Shown: positions 8,604 through 17,755, counted from the stretch's first letter. The stretch is DNA of 43,599 nucleotides from Sphingopyxis sp. (GCF_019459305.1 NZ_JAIBES010000057.1:1-43599); one strand, 5' to 3'. Numbers and translations are program-made. The notes: a model not told the origin generated them from the letters alone.

Positions 8604-10481
8604 TTAACTGCGAACCGCTTCGCCTTCGTCTTTGGCAAGCTTGGCGGCGCGTCGCCGTTCGCGCAGCGTTTCCAGCACGCTCGCCGCCTGCCGCCCGCCA
8701 CCCGCGATAAAGCGGTGGTTCATGCCAGCGGTCAGATCACCCTCGCTGATCTGCGCATGCAGTCGTTCGGAATCGAGGTGGCGCAGCGCCTGCTCGACAT
8801 CGGCGATTTCAACGTCATCGACGTCGATCTGCTTCAGGGCCAAGAGCCCGAGCGCGATCGAACTTTCAAAGGTTTCACGCACCGCGCCGTCGACCCCAGC
8901 GCCGTCGATCGCCATCAACTGGCGGCGGTCGAACACCCGGGTCAAAATCTTGGCTTTGGGAAACGCCTTGACGATGGGCGCCAATACCGCGGCGTCAAAG
9001 CTGCGGTCATCGGTGCAGAAAATGATCAACCGCGCATCCTCTGCATCGGCGCGGCGCAGCACGTCGACCTTCAGCCCGTCGCCGAAATAGACTTTGGTGT
9101 TGTAGCGCCCTGACGTCTCGATCTGGCTCGGCTTCTTGTCGATCAGCGTCACCGAACAATCGACCGCGTTCAGCATCTGCGTCACGATCTGTCCGAACCG
9201 TCCGTAGCCGACGACAATCGCCGACCCGCGCGGCGCATGTTCGGGGTCGTCGAGTTCGGCTTCGATACTTTCGGGTGCAAACTCCAGATTGCGCGCGAAC
9301 AGCATCAGAAACGGCGTCGTTATCATCGATAGCGTTACGACCGCGCTGAACAGGCTTGCCGCCTCGGGGGCGATCAGCTGCGCCTCGGTCGCCTGCGTGA
9401 ACAACAGAAAGCCGAATTCGCCGCCCTGGCTCAGCAGCAGACCAAGCCCGAGCGCGACGCTCCACGGCTTGCCGAACAAGCGCACGATCACGGTCAGCAC
9501 GACGACCTTAACCGCGACCAGCCCGGCGGCGAGCGCGACGACGCGCAGCGGGTCTTCGCGAATGACATTGAGGTCGAGCACCATGCCGACCGCAAGGAAA
9601 AACAGCCCGAGCAGCACAAGGCGGAAGGGTTCGACATCGGCCTCGATCTCGTGCCGGTATGGCGAATCGGCCAGCATCACCCCGGCGATGAAGGCGCCGA
9701 GCGCGGTCGACAGGTGCAGGCTGTGCATAAAGGCGGCGCTGGCAATGACGACAAGCAGCCCGACGACAACGAACAATTCGCGCTCGCCATAGCGGCCGAT
9801 GATCCGCAGCAACGGATTGACGACAAAGCGTCCGGCGAGGACGAGGACGACGATCGCGGCGACGGTATAAAGCGCCATCTGCCACCCCGGCGGCGCGTCG
9901 GGATTGGCAGGCGCGCGCGACAGCACCGCGATGATCGTGATCATCGGCACGATCGCGAGATCCTGGAACAGCAGCACTGAAAAGGCCTTTTCACCAAAAG
10001 GCGAGTTGATTCGGCCCGAGCTTTTCAGCCCTGGCAGCACCTGTGCAGTCGACGACAGTGCGAGCGGCAGCCCGAGCGCCAGCGCCGCCTGCCAGCTGAA
10101 GCCGAGCGTCAGGAAAATGAGGCCTGATAGGATCAGGCCGGTGATCACGACTTGCGCGAGTCCAAGCCCGAAGATCGCGCGGCGCATGTCCCACAGCCGC
10201 CGCGGATGCAGTTCCAGCCCGACGAGGAAAAGCAGGAACGCGATGCCGATTTCGGCAAAGGCGAGCTTTGATTCGCCGCCGCCGACGAGCCCGAGACCGT
10301 AGGGGCCGACCAGCGAACCCGCGATCAGATAGCCCAGCACCGCGCCCAGCCCGAGACGGCGGAACAGCAGGACGAACAATGTTGCGACCCCCAACAGGAT
10401 CGCTCCTTCGACCAGCGCGGTGTCGGTTGCCTGCTCGGCGGCCACATCGGTTGCCACCGCGGTTAGCGCGAGCAAGTTCAC
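8604..10481 (-). CDS. CPA2-family cation:proton antiporter with RCK domain (KefB/KefC-like)
   Basis: A 625-residue inner-membrane transporter. About twelve membrane helices fill residues 1-390, starting near EGAILLGVATLFVLLFRRLG and including the GYLIAGSLVGPYGLG and STAQVLPGL segments. An RCK/TrkA-N nucleotide-binding domain follows (IVVGYGRFGQIVTQML near residue 425), then a charged tail. It probably exchanges K+ (or Na+) for protons under nucleotide or glutathione-conjugate control. The start codon is GTG, overlapping the TGA of the NifU-like gene, so it appears translationally coupled to the radA-cvpA-NifU run. I see no KefF/KefG ancillary gene beside it. Confidence 0.92.
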   Translation of the reverse strand: MNLLALTAVATDVAAEQATDTALVEGAILLGVATLFVLLFRRLGLGAVLGYLIAGSLVGPYGLGLVGGGESKLAFAEIGIAFLLFLVGLELHPRRLWDMRRAIFGLGLAQVVITGLILSGLIFLTLGFSWQAALALGLPLALSSTAQVLPGLKSSGRINSPFGEKAFSVLLFQDLAIVPMITIIAVLSRAPANPDAPPGWQMALYTVAAIVVLVLAGRFVVNPLLRIIGRYGERELFVVVGLLVVIASAAFMHSLHLSTALGAFIAGVMLADSPYRHEIEADVEPFRLVLLGLFFLAVGMVLDLNVIREDPLRVVALAAGLVAVKVVVLTVIVRLFGKPWSVALGLGLLLSQGGEFGFLLFTQATEAQLIAPEAASLFSAVVTLSMITTPFLMLFARNLEFAPESIEAELDDPEHAPRGSAIVVGYGRFGQIVTQMLNAVDCSVTLIDKKPSQIETSGRYNTKVYFGDGLKVDVLRRADAEDARLIIFCTDDRSFDAAVLAPIVKAFPKAKILTRVFDRRQLMAIDGAGVDGAVRETFESSIALGLLALKQIDVDDVEIADVEQALRHLDSERLHAQISEGDLTAGMNHRFIAGGGRQAASVLETLRERRRAAKLAKDEGEAVRS

Positions 10482-10906
10482 ACGCGTGCGCCCTGTTTTT
10501 CGAGCGCAAGAATCGCGGCGTCGAACGGCAACAGGATCGCCCCCTGCCGCGCCGGATAATCACGGGCGGGGGCCAGCAGTTCAAAGCCCGGCCAATCGGG
10601 CACGGCGCCAGTGCCGCCGAACCAGCCCGCAATCGAGTCGCGCGCACCGCGAATCTCGTCGCGGCTGCGTCCCTTAACGTGGCGTGCGAGCAGCGTCGCG
10701 GCCGCCTGTCCCAGCGCGCACGCCTCGACATGCATGCCGATGCCGGTGACCCGCCCCAGATCGTCGGCGTCAAGATCAAGGAGGATGCGGCTGCCGCACA
10801 GCGGCGCACGCGCCGTGGCGTGATATCGCGCGTCGGGGTTGGGCAGATGTTCGGACGTCGCCACCGCCAGCGCCAAGATGTCGCGGTTGTACAGCGGCGT
10901 GCTCAT
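10478..10906 (-). CDS. IscU/NifU-like iron-sulfur assembly scaffold protein
   Basis: A 142-residue protein related to the IscU/NifU N-terminal scaffold. It begins MSTPLYNRDILALA and keeps the LCGSRILLDLD and VEACALGQAAATLLA segments, which carry two of the usual cluster-binding cysteines (near residues 30 and 60). The third canonical Cys toward the C-terminus is not evident: the tail reads FELLAPARDYPARQGAILLPFDA. This divergent form may act with the SUF system, or may have lost full scaffold function. The ATG at 10906 overlaps the end of cvpA by four bases, and its stop overlaps the antiporter start. Confidence 0.8.
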   Translation of the reverse strand: MSTPLYNRDILALAVATSEHLPNPDARYHATARAPLCGSRILLDLDADDLGRVTGIGMHVEACALGQAAATLLARHVKGRSRDEIRGARDSIAGWFGGTGAVPDWPGFELLAPARDYPARQGAILLPFDAAILALEKQGARV

Positions 10907-11439
10907 GGCGTCGGTGCTTCGGCTTCGGCCGCGCGCGCTTCCGCGCGGCGCTCGGCGATCACCTTGCTCAGCGCCTGGCTTGTCGCGTTGAGCGCGGGAT
11001 AGGTGCGGCTGTCGGTCATCCACGTCGGACGCTGCGCGTTGCCATAACCGATGTCGTACAGCAGCGCCACGAGCATGAAGCCGATCGCGGCGATCATCAG
11101 CCCCTTTACCGCTCCGAACCCCGCCCCCAGCCCGCGGTCGAAGCCGCCAACGAGCGACGCGCGGCTGCGCTGCCCCATCGCGCGCGATCCCCATTTAGCA
11201 AAGGCGAAGACGCCCCCGAACAGCAACACGAACGCCAGCATTGCGGCGCCGCCGCCGCTGCCGACCCAGCCAGTCAACAGGTCGGTGACGAACGGATGAA
11301 AAAAGCGCACTGCCGCAATCGCCAGGATCCAGGCGAGTAATGTCGTCACTTCCTGCACCAAGCCGCGCGAAAAACCGAGCACCGCGCTGCCGCCGACGAG
11401 CGTCAGCACGAGGATATCCAGAGCTGTCAGACTTCCCAT
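10903..11439 (-). CDS. cvpA: CvpA-family membrane protein
   Basis: A 178-residue inner-membrane protein with four hydrophobic helices, beginning MGSLTALDILVLTLVGGSAVLGFSRG and passing through FLTW-like loops to SLVGGFDRGLGAGFGAVKG, the conserved CvpA motif. The C-terminal tail is a charged Ala/Glu-rich helix. The family was named for colicin V production and is linked to envelope homeostasis, but its biochemical role is unclear. It follows radA by 10 bases and overlaps the NifU-like gene, a neighbourhood common in alphaproteobacteria. Confidence 0.92.
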   Translation of the reverse strand: MGSLTALDILVLTLVGGSAVLGFSRGLVQEVTTLLAWILAIAAVRFFHPFVTDLLTGWVGSGGGAAMLAFVLLFGGVFAFAKWGSRAMGQRSRASLVGGFDRGLGAGFGAVKGLMIAAIGFMLVALLYDIGYGNAQRPTWMTDSRTYPALNATSQALSKVIAERRAEARAAEAEAPTP

Positions 11440-11449
11440 TCAGGGGTGG

Positions 11450-12811
11450 CTAGTCGCGACCGAGCATCAGGTCAACGAGTTCGCCGAGTCGTTCGAAACC
11501 GGTCACCGAAATTCCCCCCACCGGCTTCATTCCCTTCGGACCCCAACCGCTCGAAAAACCCAGCTTTGCCGCCTCGCGCAGACGCAATCCGTCGTGCGAA
11601 ACCTGCCGCACCTCGCCCGACAGAGACAACTCGCCGAAGACGATCGCGTCGGCGGGCACCGGCCGCTCGCTGAACGCCGAAATCAGCGCCGCCGCGACCG
11701 CCAGGTCGGCGGCGGGGTCAGTCAGTCGGTAACCGCCGGCAATGTTCAGATAGACTTCGGCGGCGCCCATCTGGAGTCCGCAGCGCGCTTCCAAGACCGC
11801 CAGCACCATCGCGAGCCGCCCGCTGTCCCACCCGACCACCGCGCGCCGCGGCGTCGCCCCGCTCGCGAGCCGCACGGTCAGCGCTTGTACCTCGACCAGC
11901 ACCGGCCGCGTGCCTTCCAATGCTGGGAACACGACCGATCCCGGTACGTCGCGGCTGCGGTCGGTCAGGAACAGGCTCGACGGGTTGCTGACCTCGCCCA
12001 ACCCCTCCTCACCCATCGCGAACACGCCGATCTCGTCGGTGCCGCCAAAGCGGTTCTTGACCGCGCGCAGGATGCGATATTGATGACTGCGCTCGCCCTC
12101 GAACGCCAGCACCGTATCGACCATATGTTCAAGCACGCGTGGCCCCGCGATCGTCCCGTCCTTGGTGACATGCCCGACCAGCACGATCGCGGCGTCGCTG
12201 TCCTTGGCATAGCGGATCAATTCCTGCGCCGACGCGCGGACCTGGCTCACCGTGCCGGGCGCGCTGTCGATCAGGTCGCTGTGCATTGTCTGGATCGAAT
12301 CGATGACGACGAAATCGGCGGTCTGCCGGTCGAGTGTCGCGAGAATGTCGCGCACCGACGTCGCGCTGGCGAGGGCAACCGGCGTGTTGCCGAGCCCCAG
12401 CCGCTGCGCGCGTAGCCGCACCTGCGCCGCCGCTTCCTCACCGCTGATATAGACGACCGACTTGCCCGCCTGCGCCAGCCGTCCCGCCGCTTGCAGCAGC
12501 AGGGTCGACTTGCCGATCCCCGGATCGCCGCCGATCAACGTCGCCGACCCCGCGACGAACCCGCCGCCCAGCGCGCGATCGAATTCGGCAATCCCGCACA
12601 GCATCCGCTCGGGCATCTTGCTTTCGGCATTCAGCGTTTCGAGCGCGATCGTGCGCCCGCCCTTACTGAGGTCGTGCTTGGCCGAAAAGACGGTTTCGCC
12701 CGCTTCCTCGACCAGGGTGTTCCACTCGCCGCAATCGGCGCACTGCCCCTGCCAGCGATAGGTGGCGGAGCCGCAATTCTGGCAAACATATTGGCGTTTT
12801 GCTTTGGCCAT
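11450..12811 (-). CDS. radA: DNA repair protein RadA (Sms)
   Basis: A 453-residue RecA-related branch-migration helicase. In order: a C4 zinc finger (CQNCG and CADCGEW, residues 8-30), a RecA-like ATPase with Walker A GGDPGIGKSTLL near residue 90, the RadA-specific KNRFGGTDEIGVF motif near residue 255, and a Lon-protease-like C-terminal domain (ATPRRAVVGWDS to FGELSLSGEVRQV). It acts on recombination intermediates during repair. The ATG at 12811 is preferred to 12823 because the zinc finger follows closely. It heads the minus-strand run with cvpA. Confidence 0.96.
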   Translation of the reverse strand: MAKAKRQYVCQNCGSATYRWQGQCADCGEWNTLVEEAGETVFSAKHDLSKGGRTIALETLNAESKMPERMLCGIAEFDRALGGGFVAGSATLIGGDPGIGKSTLLLQAAGRLAQAGKSVVYISGEEAAAQVRLRAQRLGLGNTPVALASATSVRDILATLDRQTADFVVIDSIQTMHSDLIDSAPGTVSQVRASAQELIRYAKDSDAAIVLVGHVTKDGTIAGPRVLEHMVDTVLAFEGERSHQYRILRAVKNRFGGTDEIGVFAMGEEGLGEVSNPSSLFLTDRSRDVPGSVVFPALEGTRPVLVEVQALTVRLASGATPRRAVVGWDSGRLAMVLAVLEARCGLQMGAAEVYLNIAGGYRLTDPAADLAVAAALISAFSERPVPADAIVFGELSLSGEVRQVSHDGLRLREAAKLGFSSGWGPKGMKPVGGISVTGFERLGELVDLMLGRD

Positions 12812-12860
12812 GCGATCGCGCATAATCGGAACAAAGAACGAACGCCAGTCCTTTCACACG

Positions 12861-12934
12861 ATCATCACCCCGACGTTATCCGGGGTCCACGCGGCACCGC
12901 TGTTATGGATGCCGGATCAAGTCCGGCGTGACGA
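12861..12934. repeat. Palindromic intergenic repeat, family B
   Basis: Outer arms ATCATCACCCCGACG and CGGCGTGACGAT flank inner hairpins TTATCCGGGGTCC and ATGCCGGATCAAGTCCGGC. Elements of the form GGATGCCGGATCAAGTCCGGCATGACGA are widespread dispersed repeats in alphaproteobacteria. It fills most of the divergent spacer between radA and the aldolase. Confidence 0.7.
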
Positions 12935-13021
12935 TAGTTGGACAGGACGGTTCAGTTTTCGATGCCGTTGCTCTAGGGCGATCACCAATCCGAATCGCCC
13001 TTCCGACAGAAAGCCCGCGCC

Positions 13022-13672
13022 ATGAAATTCTTCGCCGACACCGCCGAAATCGCCGATATCCAGGAACTCGCCGCGACCGGCCTGCTCGATGGGGTCACCA
13101 CCAACCCGTCGCTGATCGCGAAATCGGGCCGCGATTTCAAGGAAGTGACCCGCGAAATCTGCGCACTGACGACCGGCCCGGTGTCGGCCGAAGTCGTCGC
13201 GCTCGACCATGAAACGATGATGAAAGAGGCCGAAATCCTCCGCAAGATAGCCGATAACGTCTGCATTAAGGTGCCGCTGACGATCGACGGCTTGAAAACG
13301 TGCAAGGCGCTGACCAGCGACGGTACGATGGTCAATGTGACACTCTGCTTCTCGGCAGCGCAGGCGCTGCTCGCGGCCAAGGCGGGCGCGACCTTCGTCT
13401 CGCCCTTCGTCGGCCGCCACGACGACAACGGTTTCGACGGCATGCAGCTGATTTCCGACATCCGGCTGATCTATGACAATTATGGCTATGAGACCGAGAT
13501 CCTCGTCGCCAGCGTGCGCCACGGCATCCATGTCCTCGAAGCCGCGAAGATCGGCGCCGACGTGATGACCGCGCCGCCGTCGGTGATCAAGGGGCTGTTC
13601 AAGCATATCCTGACCGAAAAGGGCATCGAAGGCTTCCTCGCCGACTGGGCGAAGACCGGGCAATCGATTTAA
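13022..13672 (+). CDS. Fructose-6-phosphate aldolase / small transaldolase family protein
   Basis: A 216-residue TIM-barrel enzyme of the short transaldolase subfamily (FSA/TalC type). It starts [17 protein letters not shown] and has [14 protein letters not shown], the Schiff-base lysine in CIKVPLT (about residue 83), [22 protein letters not shown] and the phosphate-binding ASVRHGIHV segments. Members interconvert sugar phosphates by transaldolase chemistry or split fructose-6-phosphate; sequence alone does not decide between them. In genomes without a full-length transaldolase, this form serves the pentose phosphate pathway. It stands alone between two repeat elements. Confidence 0.93.
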   Translation: MKFFADTAEIADIQELAATGLLDGVTTNPSLIAKSGRDFKEVTREICALTTGPVSAEVVALDHETMMKEAEILRKIADNVCIKVPLTIDGLKTCKALTSDGTMVNVTLCFSAAQALLAAKAGATFVSPFVGRHDDNGFDGMQLISDIRLIYDNYGYETEILVASVRHGIHVLEAAKIGADVMTAPPSVIKGLFKHILTEKGIEGFLADWAKTGQSI

Positions 13673-13680
13673 CGACATAT

Positions 13681-13777
13681 CCTCCCTGTCCACTGACGGA
13701 GGGGCCAGGACGCGACGTCGCCGCCCCTCCATCATTCTGCGGATAGTCCCCCTCCCCATGGCTTCGCCACAGGGAGG
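13681..13777. repeat. Palindromic intergenic repeat, family C
   Basis: Perfect outer arms CCTCCCTGT (13681-13689) and ACAGGGAGG (13769-13777) enclose a nested pair GGAGGGGC and GCCCCTCC, plus a short inner hairpin. It begins nine bases past the aldolase stop and may also act as its terminator. Confidence 0.75.
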
Positions 13778-13783
13778 ATTACA

Positions 13784-13814
13784 GTTGACGTAAACGTTAA
13801 CCAACCGCGATACT
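13784..13814 (+). promoter_or_regulatory. Crotonase promoter with LiuR-like palindrome
   Basis: GTTGACGTAAACGTTAAC (13784-13801) is an 8+8 palindrome with one mismatch, resembling the TTTACGT/ACGTAAA-type operator I recall for LiuR (MerR family) of acyl-CoA and branched-chain amino acid catabolism. Its TTGACG can serve as a -35 box, with GATACT (13809-13814) as -10 at 18-base spacing. The crotonase start follows 23 bases on, after an AAGGGAGAG ribosome site. Confidence 0.5.
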
Positions 13815-13837
13815 CGCTCCCAAGGGAGAGATTCGCG

Positions 13838-14632
13838 ATGACCGACACCACCATCCTCACCGAACGCCGCGGCCATATCCTGATCGTCACGATCAACCGG
13901 CCCGACGCGCGCAACGCGGTCAACGCCGCGGTTCATATCGGCATCGGCACCGCGCTCGAAACCGCCGAAAACGATCCCGAAATCCGCGCCGTCGTCATCA
14001 CCGGCGCGGGCGACAAAAGCTTCTGCGCGGGAGCCGACTTGGTCGCCCTGTCGCGCGGCGAGAGCCTCTATCCCGACGATCCGGCGCAGCAGGCGTGGGG
14101 GTTTGCCGGCATGGTATCGCACCCGATATCCAAACCGATCATCGCCGCGGTCAACGGCTTTGCCTTTGGCGGTGGCTGCGAGATCGCGTTGATGAGCGAC
14201 ATCATCATCGCCGCCGATCATGCGCAATTCGGCCTGCCCGAAGTCAAAGTCGGGCTGTTCGCCGCGGCGGGCGGCGCATTTCGCCTCGCGCAGCAAATTC
14301 CGCGCAAGCTGGCGATGGAATATATGCTCACCGGCGATCCGATCCCCGCCGCGCGCGCCGCCGAATTCGGGCTGGTCAATCATGTCGTACCGCTCGCCGA
14401 CCTGCTTCCCACCGCGATCGCGCTGGCCGAAAAGATCGCCGCCAACGCGCCGCTGTCGGTGCAAGCGTCGAAGCGCGTCGCGCTTGGCATCCACGACGGC
14501 CGCATCGCCGCCGACGCGCCCTATTGGGAAGCCAACACGCTCGAACGCACCGCGCTGATGCGCAGCGAAGACGCGCGCGAAGGCCCGCGCGCCTTTGCCG
14601 AAAAACGCAAGCCTGAGTGGAAGGCACGCTAA
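13838..14632 (+). CDS. Enoyl-CoA hydratase/isomerase family protein (crotonase)
   Basis: A 264-residue crotonase-fold enzyme acting on acyl-CoA substrates in the cytosol. Visible features are TINRPDARNAVN near residue 20, the first oxyanion-hole strand FCAGADLVAL near residue 65, the second GFAFGGGCEIALMSD near residue 105, and PEVKVGLFAAAGGAFRL, whose Glu is a usual catalytic residue. It probably hydrates a 2-enoyl-CoA, but the chain specificity cannot be told. The thiolase-like gene starts one base after its TAA, so the two are co-transcribed. A LiuR-like operator lies in its promoter. Confidence 0.93.
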   Translation: MTDTTILTERRGHILIVTINRPDARNAVNAAVHIGIGTALETAENDPEIRAVVITGAGDKSFCAGADLVALSRGESLYPDDPAQQAWGFAGMVSHPISKPIIAAVNGFAFGGGCEIALMSDIIIAADHAQFGLPEVKVGLFAAAGGAFRLAQQIPRKLAMEYMLTGDPIPAARAAEFGLVNHVVPLADLLPTAIALAEKIAANAPLSVQASKRVALGIHDGRIAADAPYWEANTLERTALMRSEDAREGPRAFAEKRKPEWKAR

Positions 14633-14633
14633 A

Positions 14634-16136
14634 ATGACGATGGCCGATCCCGAGCGTATTCCCGTTATCATCGGCGTCGGACAGGTCAATGACCGTCCCG
14701 ACGATCCCGATCAAGGACTGGACTCGCTAGAGCTGATGGTCGCCGCGCTCCGGATCGCTGCTGAGGATGCTGGCGTACCACTGGCCGATCTCGACAGCCT
14801 CGCGATCGTCGATCAGATCAGCTTTCACCACCTCGGCAAGCTGTGCGAACCCCTCGCCGCCGCGATCGGCGCGACGCCTGCGTTCAATTACCAGTCCGCC
14901 GCGCCGCACGGCGACACGCCGGTGCGTCTGCTCAACGAGGCCGCGAACCGCATCGGCGCCGGCGAGGTCAGACTCGCCGCGATCGTCGGTGCCGAGGCGC
15001 TGCGCACCGCCGCGGGCCGCGCCGCCAAGGCCGCCAGCGGCGAGGACAAAAGCTATAACGCGATCCGCAAGGTCGCGACGCGGCGCGAGCCAAATTACGC
15101 GCAGCTGCACGGGCTGGCCGCGCCGGTCGATGTCTATCCGCTCTACGAAAATGCGACGCGCGCCGCGTGGGGTCAAAGCCTGGAAGACGCGCAATTTGAA
15201 AGTGCAGAGATCTGGTCACGTTTTTCCGAAGTCGCCGCGGCGAACGAAGGCGCATGGATCCGCAAAGCGGCGTCGCCCGAGGACATCCTTCGAGTCGACG
15301 AACGCAATCGCCCGATCGCTTTCCCCTATTCAAAACTGATGGTCGCCAATTCGTCCGTCAATCAGGGCGCAGGCTTCATCGTCGCCAGCCTCGCCGAAGC
15401 GTGGCGGCGTGCCATGCCCGAGGACCAGCTGATCTACGTGGGCATGGGCGCGGCGGCGAAGGAGCCCGCCAGCATCCTCCACCGCGACCGCTACGACGGC
15501 AGCGTCAGTATGGAAACGTCGATCACGCGCACCCTCGCGCTTAACGGCATGACGTCGCAGGATTTTGACCATGTCGAACTTTACAGCTGCTTTCCCTGCG
15601 TTCCGAAAATGGCGCGGCGCATCCTCGGCTGGCCGTGGGACCGCCCCGCGACGGTGTTCGGCGGGCTGACCTTCGGCGGCGGCCCGATCGCTAACTATAT
15701 GAGCCATGCCATCGTCTCGATGGTTGATCGGTTGCGCGCCGAGGGTCGCTATGGCTTCCTGTTCGCCAATGGCGGCTTCGCAACCGACAATCATTGCATT
15801 GTTCTCGGGAGGGAGCCGATCGTCGCATCGAGCTTCCCGCAGGATTTCGACTATCAGGCCGAAGCCGAGGCAAAACGCGGCGCGGTGCCTGAGTTGACCG
15901 AGAACTATGCCGGACCGGCGACGATCGAAAGCTACACTGTGTTCTACGGCCGCGATGGGGCGCCAAAGGCGGGCGTTGTCGTTGCGCGCACCCCGGATAG
16001 CGCGCGCACGCTCGCGCATGTTGATGTCGCTGATGCAGCGATGGTGGCTTTTCTGACGGACGGGACGCGGGAGCCCGTTGGCACCGCTGGCCAAGTCGTT
16101 GCGCTTGAAGAAGGCTTCAGCTGGCGGGTGGACTGA
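14634..16136 (+). CDS. Thiolase-like protein (TLP1/SCP2-thiolase-like), probably lacking the nucleophilic Cys
   Basis: A 500-residue thiolase-superfamily protein of the kind usually labelled acetyl-CoA acetyltransferase. The N-terminal half holds VIIGVGQVNDRP and an EALRTAAGRAAKA helix. The second half has HVELYSCFPCVPKMARRILGW, the LTFGGGPIANYMSHAIVSM glycine loop and an OB-like C-terminal extension (GVVVARTPDSARTLAHV). Where thiolases carry the acylated Cys, this protein reads YQSAAPHGDTPVRLLNEAA without a Cys. That resembles the TLP1 group described in mycobacteria, which lacks thiolase activity. It may bind acyl-CoA in a complex with the crotonase encoded just upstream. The start ATG at 14634 follows the preceding stop by one base. 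Confidence 0.85.
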   Translation: MTMADPERIPVIIGVGQVNDRPDDPDQGLDSLELMVAALRIAAEDAGVPLADLDSLAIVDQISFHHLGKLCEPLAAAIGATPAFNYQSAAPHGDTPVRLLNEAANRIGAGEVRLAAIVGAEALRTAAGRAAKAASGEDKSYNAIRKVATRREPNYAQLHGLAAPVDVYPLYENATRAAWGQSLEDAQFESAEIWSRFSEVAAANEGAWIRKAASPEDILRVDERNRPIAFPYSKLMVANSSVNQGAGFIVASLAEAWRRAMPEDQLIYVGMGAAAKEPASILHRDRYDGSVSMETSITRTLALNGMTSQDFDHVELYSCFPCVPKMARRILGWPWDRPATVFGGLTFGGGPIANYMSHAIVSMVDRLRAEGRYGFLFANGGFATDNHCIVLGREPIVASSFPQDFDYQAEAEAKRGAVPELTENYAGPATIESYTVFYGRDGAPKAGVVVARTPDSARTLAHVDVADAAMVAFLTDGTREPVGTAGQVVALEEGFSWRVD

Positions 16137-16152
16137 CGCCGCCCTCCCTGTT

Positions 16153-16233
16153 CCGTTCGCATCGAGCGAAGTCGAGATGCCTATCGGGCGTGTACGGCTT
16201 TCACGGTGTCTCGACTTTGCTCGACACGAACGG
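16153..16233. repeat. Palindromic intergenic repeat, family D
   Basis: The left arm CCGTTCGCATCGAGCGAAGT with CGAGA pairs with the right arm TCTCGACTTTGCTCGACACG with AACGG, with few mismatches. It is followed by GGTTTTG, so it can also act as a terminator for the thiolase-like gene against the convergent ALDH gene. Confidence 0.75.
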
Positions 16234-16255
16234 GGTTTTGAGTGGCCGTTCGCCA

Positions 16256-17755
16256 TCAAAGTTCGAAACTCACCCCCTGTGATAGTGGCAACGCATCCGA
16301 ATAATTGATCGTATTCGTCGCGCGCCGCATATATTGGCGCCAGCTGTCCGACCCGCTTTCGCGGCCGCCGCCGGTTTCCTTTTCGCCGCCGAACGCCCCG
16401 CCGATCTCAGCGCCGCTCGTCCCCAGATTGACGTTCGCGATCCCGCAATCGCTTGCCGCCAAAAACCGCTCGGCCTCGCGAACGTCGGTCGTAAAAATTG
16501 CCGATGACAGCCCCGCCGCGACATCGTTGTGCAGGTTGATCACCGCATCCAGATCATAATAGCGCATCACATAGAGGATCGGAGCAAAGGTCTCGTCGAG
16601 CACCGGCCCGACCTGTCCCGGCATTTCGACCAGCGCGGGCCTCACATAATAGCTATCGCCGTCGCCGACCCGCTCGCCGCCATGAACAACCCCGCCCACA
16701 GCCTTCGCTGCCCCCAGCGCCTCTTGCATCATGTCAAACGCCGCGCGGTCGATCAGCGGCCCGACCAGCACCTCATCCTCGAGCGGATTGCCGACGCGCA
16801 CGCTGCCGTAGGCGCCCTTCAACAGCGCAGTAAAGCCGTCATAAATACTGTCGTGCAGGAACAACCGCCGCGTCGTCGTACAACGCTGCCCCGCCGTCCC
16901 CATCGCGCCGAACGCCACGCCGCGCAGCGCCAGATCGAGGTCAGCCGATGGCGTAACGATCGCGCCATTGTTGCCCCCCAGCTCAAGGATCGCGCGTGCA
17001 AAACGCGCCGCAAGCCGAGGCGCCACGCTGCGCCCCATCCGTGTCGATCCGGTCGCCGACACCAGGGCCACCCGCCGATCGTCGACCAACGCCTCACCGA
17101 CCTCGCGCCCGCCGATCAGCAATTGCGACAGCCCCTCGGGCGCATCGCCAAAACGTGCCGCCGCGCGAGCGAATACCGCCTGCACCGCCAATGCGGCGAG
17201 CGGCGTCTTTTCCGACGGTTTCCAAACCACGCTGTTGCCGCACACCAGCGCCAGCGCAGCATTCCACGCCCACACCGCGACCGGAAAATTGAACGCCGAG
17301 ATCACGCCGACGACGCCCAGCGGGTGCCAGACCTCCATCATCCGATGCCCCGGCCGCTCGGTCGCGATGGTCAGGCCATAAAGCTGGCGAGACAGCCCGA
17401 CCGCGAAGTCGCAGATGTCGATCATCTCCTGCACCTCGCCCGCACTCTCGGACGGGATCTTGCCGGCTTCAATCGTCACCAGCCGGGCCAGATCATCCTT
17501 AGCCGCGCGCAGTTCCTCGCCCCACAGCCGCACCAGTTCGCCGCGGCGCGGCGCGGGAACATGACGCCAGCTGCGGAACGCGGCGCTCGCCTGATCGAGC
17601 CGCTCGTCGATCGCCGCAGTATCGACGGTCTGTACCAAGCCGAGCTGTTCGCCCGTCAGTGGTGTCACGGCCGGCATCTTCCCTTCAGCCCAGGCCGCGC
17701 GGGAAACCCCCAGCCGGTCGAGTAGATCACCTGTCACCTGGCCCAGTTGAACCAT
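16256..17755 (-). CDS. ALDH7-type aldehyde dehydrogenase (alpha-aminoadipic semialdehyde dehydrogenase-like)
   Basis: An NAD(P)-dependent aldehyde dehydrogenase of about 499 residues. Motifs in order: [21 protein letters not shown] (Asn of the oxyanion hole), [27 protein letters not shown], the catalytic Glu in [11 protein letters not shown], the nucleophilic Cys in [15 protein letters not shown], and the ALDH7 ending [20 protein letters not shown] followed by [11 protein letters not shown]. The antiquitin-like tail suggests oxidation of alpha-aminoadipic semialdehyde in lysine catabolism, though other semialdehydes are possible. The start is taken at [12 protein letters not shown] (17755); in-frame ATGs lie at 17779 and 17791. 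It is divergent from acs. Confidence 0.92.
   Translation of the reverse strand: MVQLGQVTGDLLDRLGVSRAAWAEGKMPAVTPLTGEQLGLVQTVDTAAIDERLDQASAAFRSWRHVPAPRRGELVRLWGEELRAAKDDLARLVTIEAGKIPSESAGEVQEMIDICDFAVGLSRQLYGLTIATERPGHRMMEVWHPLGVVGVISAFNFPVAVWAWNAALALVCGNSVVWKPSEKTPLAALAVQAVFARAAARFGDAPEGLSQLLIGGREVGEALVDDRRVALVSATGSTRMGRSVAPRLAARFARAILELGGNNGAIVTPSADLDLALRGVAFGAMGTAGQRCTTTRRLFLHDSIYDGFTALLKGAYGSVRVGNPLEDEVLVGPLIDRAAFDMMQEALGAAKAVGGVVHGGERVGDGDSYYVRPALVEMPGQVGPVLDETFAPILYVMRYYDLDAVINLHNDVAAGLSSAIFTTDVREAERFLAASDCGIANVNLGTSGAEIGGAFGGEKETGGGRESGSDSWRQYMRRATNTINYSDALPLSQGVSFEL

Noticed and set aside
12917..14689. A 590-codon minus-strand open frame opposite the aldolase and crotonase genes
   Set aside because: Both plus-strand genes carry catalytic motifs and ribosome sites; the minus frame crosses a palindromic repeat and shows no domain.
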